From UBA3305 sp002373555 (GTDB lineage Bacteria; Bacillota; Clostridia; Lachnospirales; Lachnospiraceae), in NCBI GenBank assembly GCA_946612455.1, contig CAMOER010000019.1, positions 1-51,330 on the forward strand: a stretch of 51,330 bases of DNA. Direction: 5' to 3'. Made by a program: the position numbers and the translations under genes. Below are positions 41,943 to 50,273 of this stretch, piece after piece; the stretch's first letter is position 1; each line of letters begins with the position of its first letter. The notes beneath the pieces were generated by a model. That model did no database searches. It saw nothing but the letters and a program-made list of their open reading frames with translations, and was not told where the DNA came from.

Positions 41943-43846
41943 GGCTGATATTCCTCCAGTGTCACTTCTGCTTCAGGCGAGATCTCCACATCGCTCTCGA
42001 TCAGCATTTCATCGCGCATTTCGTGCAGCAGCTTGTAGTAGAATGCCTGGCCGCCGTGCACGATATCGTACCGCTTGCCGTCGCTGCGAAGCTGCTGTCT
42101 GCCGTAGCTGCAGTCCGCGACATCCTGCGGGCTGTAGTAAACGTGCTTCATTTCCCGGACGGTGCCGTCCTGCATGATGCAGTGCGCCTTGAAGACATGG
42201 ACGCCCGGTTCTCCGTCATAGCCGATGCCCATCGCTTCGATGACCGCACGGCCGACTTCGGTATTGCAGGTATAGATATGGGTATATCTGCCCGCCATCT
42301 TGGTAAAATCGGCGATCCGGAAATGATCGAGCCAGCCTTCATCCAGCCAGCCGTTCTCCTCCCTGGAGATGAACAGGCAGACCGGGAAGCTTCTCTTCGG
42401 ATGCCGGATCAGATCGATGATCTTATTTGTCTGTTCGGGCCGGATCACTCTTCTGACGGACGAACAGTACCGGACATCGAAGATGCCGATGCGGTCCGCG
42501 ATATTCGAATAGAACCGCGGGCAGCTGAAGTACCGGTTCAGATAGTTTCTTCTTTCCTCTGCTACGGCATAGGAGTTCCTGACATCGAGCATCTGCCATC
42601 GTTCGCCGGGGAAGCATTCCGCTTCGACGACCCATATCTGGCCGGGCGCTTCCAGGTCCACGTTCGTGACATACATCTTCCAGTAGGAGCGCTCCGGTTC
42701 ATAGGTGAACCGCAGACGGTAGCCGAGGATCTCCTTGAACACATTCTGCGGGGTCCTGGGCAGTTCCTTGAACAGGCTGCCGTATTTCTCGAGCATCCAC
42801 TGCCAGGTCAGCCTGGCCGCCTCCAGACAGCTCTCCTGTGCGGTATATTTATAAGTCGAAAGATGCACTCTGGCATGGAAAACCGTATTCTTGCGCAGCG
42901 GTTCCATCTGCCGGAAGCTGACTTCCTCGGTCAGATGATCCGCGCCGTCATTGAAGACATCCTTCTCATGGAACAGCCTGTCCAGCCGTTCGTCGTGGAT
43001 CACGCAGTTATTCACAAGCGCCGTGATCGTATTGACATTGATCGGGATCCTCCGGGGCAGACTTAAGAGCTCCCGGATCAGCACCTGCCGCTTTGTCTTG
43101 AACAGCAGCTTGCCGATATTCTTCTCCCGGTGGTCATTGTCCAGGATCTCCTCCAGTTCGGGATACATCGGCCGGTCCTCGATCTTCAGGCGGTAATGCG
43201 CCTTCATCATGCCGGCCCAGTTGCCCTCTTTATACAGATCATGGCCCAGATTTTCGAACAGGCTGACCAGGGATTTATCGCAGAGTTCAAGCGTCGCCAG
43301 GATACTGTTGAAATACCGGGCAGTGCTCTTCTTTCCTTCCCAGAGTTCGCCGCCTTTGTATTTCATGTCATGCTCGATCTCATGCCAGCCCTCAAAGAAT
43401 ACGGTCTTGAGCTGGATCTCCATCGTGGTATCGATGCACATGTCCCAGGTCTCCGCGGAGATCTGCTTCTTCAGATAATCGGGCAGCCGGAACACGCCGT
43501 TCTTTTTCATCGGCCGGAATTCGTCATCATTCTGTTCGGACTCCGCCCATTCCACGAGATGGAACATCTCTTCCAGGAAATCCTGGCAGATGGAAAGATC
43601 GTCCTCGAAATACACATCGATCCGAAGTCCGATCAGATCCTGGATCTTCTTTGATTCGCTGTATTCCTTGATCTGATATTTTCTGGCAAGCGAAGAAGAG
43701 GTTTTGATGCGCGAAAACAGACGGTAATACATACCGCACTGCCTCAGCCGTTCCTCGATCAGATGCCGCAGTTCGATCTCCACGATCTGCGGTACATTGA
43801 CACGTTCTTCGATCTCTTCTCTGGAATAAATTACTCGTTCAGCCAT
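41939..43846 (-). CDS. Large protein with degenerate RelA/SpoT nucleotidyltransferase domain
   Basis: 635 aa; AGGAGG precedes the ATG. Residues about 40-165 match the (p)ppGpp synthetase fold: SRIKTSSSLARKY (R46, K48), KIQDLIGLRIDVYF (D70, R75), EIQLKTVFFEGWHEIEHDMKYK (E143, Q145, H159). The guanine-stacking G-loop, normally NGYxSLH, is NGVFRLP (116-122), so the key Tyr, Ser and His are gone. The following 470 residues have no hydrolase, TGS or ACT domain that I recognise. It may be a changed alarmone enzyme, an RNA or nucleotide pyrophosphotransferase, or a binding protein. It lies in a run with def and priA and is coupled to the hydroxyacid dehydrogenase gene. Confidence 0.85.
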   Translation of the reverse strand: MAERVIYSREEIEERVNVPQIVEIELRHLIEERLRQCGMYYRLFSRIKTSSSLARKYQIKEYSESKKIQDLIGLRIDVYFEDDLSICQDFLEEMFHLVEWAESEQNDDEFRPMKKNGVFRLPDYLKKQISAETWDMCIDTTMEIQLKTVFFEGWHEIEHDMKYKGGELWEGKKSTARYFNSILATLELCDKSLVSLFENLGHDLYKEGNWAGMMKAHYRLKIEDRPMYPELEEILDNDHREKNIGKLLFKTKRQVLIRELLSLPRRIPINVNTITALVNNCVIHDERLDRLFHEKDVFNDGADHLTEEVSFRQMEPLRKNTVFHARVHLSTYKYTAQESCLEAARLTWQWMLEKYGSLFKELPRTPQNVFKEILGYRLRFTYEPERSYWKMYVTNVDLEAPGQIWVVEAECFPGERWQMLDVRNSYAVAEERRNYLNRYFSCPRFYSNIADRIGIFDVRYCSSVRRVIRPEQTNKIIDLIRHPKRSFPVCLFISREENGWLDEGWLDHFRIADFTKMAGRYTHIYTCNTEVGRAVIEAMGIGYDGEPGVHVFKAHCIMQDGTVREMKHVYYSPQDVADCSYGRQQLRSDGKRYDIVHGGQAFYYKLLHEMRDEMLIESDVEISPEAEVTLEEYQP

Positions 43847-43909
43847 AATACGGCGTCCTCCTTCCCCTTACAGTCGGTCTGTCAGATGCTGTACCTGAGG
43901 GGCATCCCT

Positions 43910-44428
43910 TCATTCGCCGGACGTTTCCCCGTTTCCGTCTTCTTCGGCATATTCCTCTTCCTCTGCATTATCCAGAAGAGGTCCTGTTTTCACGTCGACA
44001 TACATGATCCCCTCCAGATGATCCGTCTCATGCTGGATGCATCTGGCGAGCAGATTTTCGCCTTCGAGTTCGAAAGGCTGCATCTCCCGGTCGAGGGCCT
44101 TCACTTTGACTTTCTGCGCCCGCTTTACCTCAGCGTGCTTTCCGGGAACGGAAAGGCAGCCCTCCGGTCCGGTCTGCTCGCCTTCCATCTCCAGGATCTC
44201 CGGGTTGATCATCACGATCGGCTCATCCCGCCCTTCGCTCACATCCATCACGACGATCCTTTTGAGCACGCCGACCTGCGGCGCTGCAAGGCCTACGCCC
44301 TCCGCCGCATACATCGTTTCAAACATGTCGTCGATCAGCGCGCTGAGCCTAGGCGTCATTTCCTTCACCGGTTTGCTTTTCTTTCTTAAAATCTCATCGC
44401 CAAGTTCTCTTACATTCCGAAGTCCCAT
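43910..44428 (-). CDS. def: Peptide deformylase
   Basis: 172 aa. All three motifs are present: GVGLAAPQVG, EGCLSVPG (Cys ligand) and QHETDHLEG (two His ligands and catalytic Glu). The C-terminus is a Glu-rich tail. Reaction: removal of formyl from initiator formyl-Met before Map acts. It is placed 22 nt after priA, a common priA-def order; fmt is not next, unlike in many Firmicutes. Confidence 0.97.
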   Translation of the reverse strand: MGLRNVRELGDEILRKKSKPVKEMTPRLSALIDDMFETMYAAEGVGLAAPQVGVLKRIVVMDVSEGRDEPIVMINPEILEMEGEQTGPEGCLSVPGKHAEVKRAQKVKVKALDREMQPFELEGENLLARCIQHETDHLEGIMYVDVKTGPLLDNAEEEEYAEEDGNGETSGE

Positions 44429-44450
44429 CTCCGGTGTTCCTCCTGTATCG

Positions 44451-46418
44451 TCATGAAATATCTATCTGCCGCAAGCATCCCGGAAGTTCCTGCAGCCGGT
44501 CTCTCAGTTCCATGAGACGCTCTCTGTCCGGATGCTTTATGATGAACTGTTTTCTGTATACATCCTTGATCTTCGCGATCCCGGCATCGACCGGTCCGAT
44601 GATCTTCCCTTCGCCGCGCAGGAAGGATGCCGAATAATCATAGAAAGTCTGTATGCCGGCGGCTGCATTTTCCTCCTGCTCATCCAGCGCGACGACATTC
44701 ATCATGGCACCGGCCGGCGGATAGGAAAGCAGCTTTCTGTAAGCCAGCTCCTGCTTATAAAAAGAGATATAATCCTGTGCCGCCGCGCATGTGACGGCAT
44801 AATGATCCGGCGAGTAAGTCTGGATCATCACTTCTCCCGCGGCACCTGCTCTGCCCGCCCGGCCGGCTGCCTGGGTAAGCAGCTGGAATGTCCGCTCCGC
44901 AGCAGTATAGCTGCTGACATTGAGGGAAAGATCCGCCGCCAGAATGCCCATCAGCGTGACCCGCGGGAAATCATGGCCCTTCACGATCATCTGGGTGCCG
45001 ATCAGGATATCCGCCTTTCCCTCGCCGAACGCTTTCAGAAGTTTCTCATGTGCGTTCTTCCGTGAAGTCGTATCCATATCCATGCGGATAATGCGCGCCT
45101 CCGGGAACTCTTTCTTTACCAGACTTTCGACTTTCTGCGTACCCGCACCGAACCCGGCGATATACGGCGATCCGCACGACGGACACCGGTCCGGCATGCC
45201 GACCGTATAGCCGCAGTAATGGCACTTCAGGATATTTCCTTTATGCGAAGTCATGGAAACATCGCAGTGCGGACATTTGATCACTTTTCCGCAGGATCTG
45301 CAGGAAATCGAACCGGAATAGCCTCTCCGGTTCAGGAACAGCATGATCTGTTCTTTTTTCTCCAGACGTTCCCGGATGCCGTCCTCCAGCTTCCGGCTGA
45401 GCATGCCCTTGTTGCCTTCCTTCAGTTCCTCGCGCATATCGATGATGTCGACATGCGGCAGGCTGCTGCCGGCGGCGGCACGGTGCTTCAGGAGAAAGAT
45501 CGCATATTTCCGGTCCATGGCCGTATTGAATGTATGGACGGAAGGCGTCGCCGATCCGAGCACAACGCCGGCGCCCGCAAGTTCTCCCCGCTTTACGGCC
45601 GCTTCCACGGCATTGTAGCGCGGTGCGGAATCCGAGATGTAGGCACCTTCGTGCTCTTCGTCCACAATGATCATTCCGAGATCCGGGAACGGTGCGAAAA
45701 GCGCGGACCGTGGGCCGATCATGACCGAGATCTCTCCTTTTCGTGCCCGTTCAAAGCATTCGTATTTTTCACCGGCGGAGAGCTTTGAATGCACGATGCC
45801 GACCTGCCCGCCGAACACCCTCGTGAATCTGGAAAGGTTCTGGTAGGTCAGCGAGATCTCCGGGATCAGCAGGATGGCCTGTCTGCCCGCGTCCATGGTC
45901 CTCCGGATCAGTTCCATATAGACTTCGGTCTTGCCGCTTCCGGTAATGCCGAACAGTACCGCAGGCCGTCTCTGCGGGCTTCGGAATTCCTGCAGAATTC
46001 CGTTTACGGCGGCAAGCTGTTCCGCATTCAGCGCTTTCGGCGGCTCATTTCCGAGGGGCAGGGGTTCCGTATTCTTTGTCCTGGCCCGGACCTTCCGTTT
46101 GACGGGCAGCACGGTCTTCAGTGCCTGGTTCATCGTGCAGCCGTAGGTATCCTTCATCCAGACGGCCAGCCGGATCAGCTGGTGCTCGATGGCTGCCGCT
46201 TTTGTGTCAATCGCTGTGATGGGCTTCAGCTTCTCCGGATCCACATCGGTCGTATCCGTGATCTCTGTCACGAATCCGCTGATGGTCCGTTTCCCGAAAG
46301 GAACGGTAACAGGCGTTCCTATATCGATCTCAGAACGCAGCGCCTCAGGAATGATGTACGTATAGCTCTTATCTACATCTTTATTGGAAATATCAACAAT
46401 GATGCCGGCAAATCTCAA
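44451..46418 (-). CDS. priA: Primosomal replication restart helicase PriA
   Basis: 655 aa, on the short side (usual 730-800), mostly from a compact N-terminal DNA-binding part. Walker A GITGSGKTEVY, Walker B IIVDEEHEGAY, GSATPSV, a zinc region CRSCGKVIKCPHCDVSM...CHYCGYTVGMPDRCPSCGS with eight Cys, and helicase motifs IGTQMIVKGHDFP and QAAGRAGR. Role: reloads the replisome at stalled forks. First in priA-def after murF; gap to murF 51 nt. Confidence 0.96.
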   Translation of the reverse strand: MRFAGIIVDISNKDVDKSYTYIIPEALRSEIDIGTPVTVPFGKRTISGFVTEITDTTDVDPEKLKPITAIDTKAAAIEHQLIRLAVWMKDTYGCTMNQALKTVLPVKRKVRARTKNTEPLPLGNEPPKALNAEQLAAVNGILQEFRSPQRRPAVLFGITGSGKTEVYMELIRRTMDAGRQAILLIPEISLTYQNLSRFTRVFGGQVGIVHSKLSAGEKYECFERARKGEISVMIGPRSALFAPFPDLGMIIVDEEHEGAYISDSAPRYNAVEAAVKRGELAGAGVVLGSATPSVHTFNTAMDRKYAIFLLKHRAAAGSSLPHVDIIDMREELKEGNKGMLSRKLEDGIRERLEKKEQIMLFLNRRGYSGSISCRSCGKVIKCPHCDVSMTSHKGNILKCHYCGYTVGMPDRCPSCGSPYIAGFGAGTQKVESLVKKEFPEARIIRMDMDTTSRKNAHEKLLKAFGEGKADILIGTQMIVKGHDFPRVTLMGILAADLSLNVSSYTAAERTFQLLTQAAGRAGRAGAAGEVMIQTYSPDHYAVTCAAAQDYISFYKQELAYRKLLSYPPAGAMMNVVALDEQEENAAAGIQTFYDYSASFLRGEGKIIGPVDAGIAKIKDVYRKQFIIKHPDRERLMELRDRLQELPGCLRQIDIS

Positions 46419-46469
46419 TGGTCTTCCTTTCGTTTTCTCCTCTTCCGACCTGCCTCGCGGAACGGATCC

Positions 46470-47843
46470 TCAGCCTTCATCTGCCTCCCGCAGCGCGTTC
46501 AGCACTTCCAGGAGATTCATGCCGTGCGAGCCCTTCAGCAGGATGACATCGCCCGGTCTCTTGAATTCCTGCAGGAATGCGATCGCAGAAGCATTGTCCG
46601 CAAAGCTTTCGACCGGGATATTCTGTTCCGTATAGGCCTGTCCGATATTCTTTGCAAGTTCCCCGATCACGACGACCTGATCGATCTTCAGCCCGCGGCC
46701 GAAAACGCCGGTCTCGTAATGCAGCTTCGCGGCATCAGGACCGAGTTCGAGCATGTCCGCAAGGACAGCGATCCGCCGGCCTTCCGCCTGCATGTCCGAA
46801 AGAACGCCGAGGGCGGCTTTCATGGACGCCGGGCTGGCATTATAGGTATCATCGACATAAACGGTCGAGGCTGTCTTTATGATCTCAAGTCTGTGTGAAA
46901 ATCCTGTGTAGGATGCGATCCCTTCCGCCGCTTTTTCCCAGCTGACGCTCATGACTTCGCAGATCGCCAGGGCCGCCAGGGCATTCATGACCTGATGTTC
47001 GCCGGGAACCGCCAGCCGGATCTCCTGCGCTTTCCGGCCGAGTCTTGCGGTAAAGACGGTATCATTGCCGTCGTGGTGAATGTTCTCCGCCCGCAGATCG
47101 TTCGTCTCCGAAAGGCCGAAATAAAGCACCCGGTCATGGAATTCCCGCCCGAACTTCACGAGCATGTCATCGTCGCCGTTCATGATAAGGCATCCCTTCG
47201 GCGGCATCAGGTCGGCGATCTGCAGCTTTTCTTTCGCAATACCTTCCCTGGAACCGAGATTCTCGATATGGGAAACGCCGATATTGGTGACCACGGCATG
47301 CGACGGCCAGGCAATGCGGTTGATCCGGCGCATCTCGCCGGGCTCGCTGACGCCCATTTCAATGACTGCGGCATCGTAGGTATTGTCCAGTTCGGTCACG
47401 GTGATCGGGACACCGAGCTGGCCGTTGTTGTTGCCGACGGTACCGGTCACCTGCAGGGCTGCGCCAAGCGCCGCCATGATCATCGAACGGGTACTGGTCT
47501 TGCCGACACTGCCGGTGATGCCGATCACCATGCCGGTGTATTTTCTCCTGTACCAGGCACCGAGCTCCTGCAGCGCCCTGACCGTGTCTTCCACACGGAT
47601 GAAGGGATGCGGATCATCCATGGCATCGTGTTCCATGGTGAAGGTTGCTGCAGCGCCGGCTGCAAATGCGCCGTCGATGAATCTGTGGGCATCGACCTTC
47701 GCGCCGATGATGGGGACGAAAATATCATTGCCCTTCATCGTACGGGAATCGATGGCGACGTGTTCAATTACTGTATCCGGATCACCGCAGAGCAGGGTCC
47801 CGTTCACCGCTTCCGCGATATCTTTGACTGTTACGTTTATCAA
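46470..47843 (-). CDS. murF: UDP-MurNAc-tripeptide:D-Ala-D-Ala ligase
   Basis: 457 aa from a TTG at 47843 with AAGGAG 9 nt upstream (the ATG 9 bases earlier runs into a stop). ATP loop GITGSVGKTSTRSMIMAALG, substrate region NNNGQLGVPITV, then EMGVSEPGEMRRI and DDTYNASPASMKAAL. Reaction: adds D-Ala-D-Ala to the UDP-MurNAc tripeptide, the last cytoplasmic precursor step. It stands away from the usual mur/dcw cluster, between priA and pgeF. Confidence 0.96.
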   Translation of the reverse strand: MINVTVKDIAEAVNGTLLCGDPDTVIEHVAIDSRTMKGNDIFVPIIGAKVDAHRFIDGAFAAGAAATFTMEHDAMDDPHPFIRVEDTVRALQELGAWYRRKYTGMVIGITGSVGKTSTRSMIMAALGAALQVTGTVGNNNGQLGVPITVTELDNTYDAAVIEMGVSEPGEMRRINRIAWPSHAVVTNIGVSHIENLGSREGIAKEKLQIADLMPPKGCLIMNGDDDMLVKFGREFHDRVLYFGLSETNDLRAENIHHDGNDTVFTARLGRKAQEIRLAVPGEHQVMNALAALAICEVMSVSWEKAAEGIASYTGFSHRLEIIKTASTVYVDDTYNASPASMKAALGVLSDMQAEGRRIAVLADMLELGPDAAKLHYETGVFGRGLKIDQVVVIGELAKNIGQAYTEQNIPVESFADNASAIAFLQEFKRPGDVILLKGSHGMNLLEVLNALREADEG

Positions 47844-47889
47844 ATCATTTTCTCCTTATGGTCAGTCTCATGAAAGAGGAAAAGCATTT

Positions 47890-48765
47890 CTACCGGCAGA
47901 TCCTCACAAACGCATTCATGTTCCCTCTTCTCCCGCCTGTCGCGCGGTGTGAGAAAAGATGCTCCTGATTTTCGACCGTGCAAAGGCCCGAAAAGTGAAT
48001 ATTCTCCTGCCGGACCCCCGCAGATACCAGCGTATACCAGACTGCGGCCGGCAGATCCACCAGCGAATGCGCGGCATCAATTCTTGTTATTATAGCAGAA
48101 CATTCGTTTTCCCGAAAGACCGTTCTGAAAACTTCCGCGCCCTGCGCATCGAACTCGTACCTGTCTCCCGAAATGCAGGGCCCGATCACGGCCGTGATCC
48201 GCTCCGGCGCGCTACCCATGGCGCACATCGCCTCCACGCCGCGCTCCGCGATCCGGCCAGCCGTCCCTTTCCAGCCCGAATGCAGCAGTGCAATACACTT
48301 TCCCTGCCCGTCTGCCAGGAACACCGGAACGCAGTCCGCGAATGTCGCCGACAGGATCAGCCCCGGTTCATCCGTATACAGCCCGTCTGTATCTCTGACT
48401 TTCCGCTCAAGCGCATCGCCCAGCGTCAGTTCCCGGGACGCCTTTACAAGATGCGTCTTGTGTACCTGATGCGTCATCACGACATCAGCGAGACTGCCGC
48501 CGAATCTCTGCATCACCCTGCGGTAATTCATCCAGACATTTTCCGGCACATCGCCGCGGCTGAATCCCAGGTTCAGCTCCGAAAGGTATCCCGTGCTGAC
48601 GCCGCCGTACCGTGTTGTAAATGCCGCATTGATCCCCGGGACCGCATCCAGGCTGTGAAAACGCAGCAGCGGCAGTCCGCTGCCGTCATCCTCTATATAG
48701 GCATCCCGGATATCCTTGTCTCTGTAGAACGGCGATGTGGGTTCCAGGTATTTCAATTCAATCAT
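47890..48765 (-). CDS. pgeF: Peptidoglycan editing factor / purine nucleoside phosphorylase YfiH family
   Basis: 291 aa. Multicopper-oxidase-like (DUF152) signatures: VMTHQVHKTH, SATFADCVPVFLAD, ALLHSGWKGTAGRI and AVIGPCISGDRYEFD, giving the His/Cys/His zinc site. Known roles: adenosine or purine nucleoside phosphorylase activity and, in E. coli, editing of UDP-MurNAc. Its first codons overlap the last 8 nt of truA, so it is coupled to truA. Murein context (murF next) fits the editing role. Confidence 0.92.
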   Translation of the reverse strand: MIELKYLEPTSPFYRDKDIRDAYIEDDGSGLPLLRFHSLDAVPGINAAFTTRYGGVSTGYLSELNLGFSRGDVPENVWMNYRRVMQRFGGSLADVVMTHQVHKTHLVKASRELTLGDALERKVRDTDGLYTDEPGLILSATFADCVPVFLADGQGKCIALLHSGWKGTAGRIAERGVEAMCAMGSAPERITAVIGPCISGDRYEFDAQGAEVFRTVFRENECSAIITRIDAAHSLVDLPAAVWYTLVSAGVRQENIHFSGLCTVENQEHLFSHRATGGRRGNMNAFVRICR

Positions 48766-49501
48766 AATCCACCTTCATCAGGCAAAGCCCTTTTGCCGGT
48801 GCGGTCACACCGGCCAGCGCCCTGCTCTTTGCGTCAAGAAGCTCCTGCATGCTCTCCGGCGTCCGCTTCCCGGCACCGACTTCCAGCAGTGTTCCTGTCA
48901 GGATCCTGACCATATGCTGCAGGAATCCGTTCCCGTGATAATAAAACGTAAGCCAGGGACCTTTGCGGACGATATCAATTTTATCCACGCATCGGACCGT
49001 GCTCTTCTTCATCCGCGGATTGCTGCAGAAAGACGCAAAATCATGCGTCCCCTTCAGATATTCCGCCGCCTCCCGCATGCGCTCCACATCGGGCACGAAT
49101 TCCGGCACATAGACGAAACGTCTCTCAAAGACCGGTTTTTCATCGCCCACATAACAGGTATACCGGTATGTTTTCCCGGTCGCATTATATCTTGCATGGA
49201 AACGGTCTCCCGCCTGCACCAGTTCATTGACACTGATATCCTCCGGCAGGTACCGGTTCATGTAATCCTTCAGTTCCTTCTCGGAAAGCTCCGTGTCCAG
49301 CCGGAAGTTCGCGACCATAGCCTGCGCATGCACGCCGGCATCCGTGCGTCCCGCGCCGAGTACCTCGACCGGTTCCCCGGCGAGCTTCGCCAGCACGTTT
49401 TCCAGCTTTCCCTGTATCGTCATCTCCTGATCCGGCTGATGCTCCCATCCGTAGAATCTCGTGCCGTCATAGGAAAGAATGATCCTGTAATTCTTTTTCA
49501 T
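48758..49501 (-). CDS. truA: tRNA pseudouridine(38-40) synthase
   Basis: 247 aa from the ATG at 49501 (AGGAAGAG upstream; the frame continues to 49537 without support). N-terminus YRIILSYDGTRFYGWEHQPD, catalytic Asp54 in GAGRTDAGVHAQ, and NGFLQHMVRILTGTLLEVGAGKR near the end. Reaction: uridine to pseudouridine at positions 38-40 of tRNA anticodon stems. TATACT at 49518-49523 (minus) may be its -10. It probably opens the unit truA-pgeF-murF-priA-def. Confidence 0.96.
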   Translation of the reverse strand: MKKNYRIILSYDGTRFYGWEHQPDQEMTIQGKLENVLAKLAGEPVEVLGAGRTDAGVHAQAMVANFRLDTELSEKELKDYMNRYLPEDISVNELVQAGDRFHARYNATGKTYRYTCYVGDEKPVFERRFVYVPEFVPDVERMREAAEYLKGTHDFASFCSNPRMKKSTVRCVDKIDIVRKGPWLTFYYHGNGFLQHMVRILTGTLLEVGAGKRTPESMQELLDAKSRALAGVTAPAKGLCLMKVDYD

Positions 49502-49564
49502 AATTCTCTTCCTGTTCAGTATACCATCATCTGTCACTGAAAACAGCCGGAAGCGGCCGGTCTG

Positions 49565-50110
49565 TTACGACAGTTCGTATCTTCTGTATGTCTCTCCCGA
49601 AAGCGTCTTCCACAAAAATTCACTTCCCTCAAAGATCATGTACCCGTGCGGATGATCCTCCTTCGGCAGCGACACCGATCCCGGATTCATATAGACATAG
49701 GATCCGTGATCCTCGCAGACAGACAGATGCGTATGCCCGTGCAGAAGTACATCGCCGTCATGAAGCGGCGGCAGACAGTCCTTATGGAACAGATGTCCGT
49801 GCGTCATGAAGATCATGTGCTTACCGGCATCGACCAGCGCATAATCGGCAAGCACAGGGAAATCCAGCACCATCTGGTCGACTTCTGCGTCGCAGTTCCC
49901 GCGCACACAGAGGATCTCCTCCTTCATGGCGTTCAGCATCTTCGTGACTGCCTGCGGATCATATTCCTCCGGCAGCGGATTCCTGGGCCCGTGATACAGG
50001 ATATCTCCCAGCAGCAGCATCCTGTCCGCGCCTTCGCGCCTGTAAGCCTCCAGGGCTTTTCTGCAGTAATAAGCAGATCCGTGTATGTCCGATACGATAA
50101 AATATTTCAT
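49565..50110 (-). CDS. yfcE: Metallophosphoesterase, YfcE/MJ0936 family
   Basis: 181 aa from the ATG at 50110 (GGAGAG 8 nt upstream). All metallophosphoesterase motifs are visible: SDIHG, GDILYHGPRN, RGNCDAEVD, MTHGH and LHGHTH, for two metal ions. Known activity: phosphodiester hydrolysis on model and unknown small substrates. It diverges from fbp; the 163-nt gap carries both promoters. Confidence 0.92.
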   Translation of the reverse strand: MKYFIVSDIHGSAYYCRKALEAYRREGADRMLLLGDILYHGPRNPLPEEYDPQAVTKMLNAMKEEILCVRGNCDAEVDQMVLDFPVLADYALVDAGKHMIFMTHGHLFHKDCLPPLHDGDVLLHGHTHLSVCEDHGSYVYMNPGSVSLPKEDHPHGYMIFEGSEFLWKTLSGETYRRYELS

Positions 50111-50147
50111 TTTCGTTTCTCTCCGTTCTTTTTTATGCATCCGGTCT

Positions 50148-50169
50148 ATTATACCTAAAATGGTATAAT
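50148..50169. promoter_or_regulatory. Inverted repeat carrying a TATAAT on each strand
   Basis: ATTATACC, 6 nt, GGTATAAT: each arm contains TATAAT, one per strand. The minus-strand copy is placed to be the -10 of yfcE (39 nt upstream of its ATG). The plus copy could be a second, distal promoter for fbp. Confidence 0.5.
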
Positions 50170-50204
50170 TAAGGAAGCGAAATTTTTACATATATTTCTT
50201 ATCT

Positions 50205-50233
50205 TTGACACTATATATTCTTTGTGTTACACT
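50205..50233 (+). promoter_or_regulatory. Promoter of fbp
   Basis: TTGACA (50205-50210), 17-nt spacer, TACACT (50228-50233), about 40 nt upstream of the ATG. Confidence 0.65.
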
Positions 50234-50273
50234 AATTTACGGTATTTTTCCATTTCAAGGAGGGGAAAGACGC

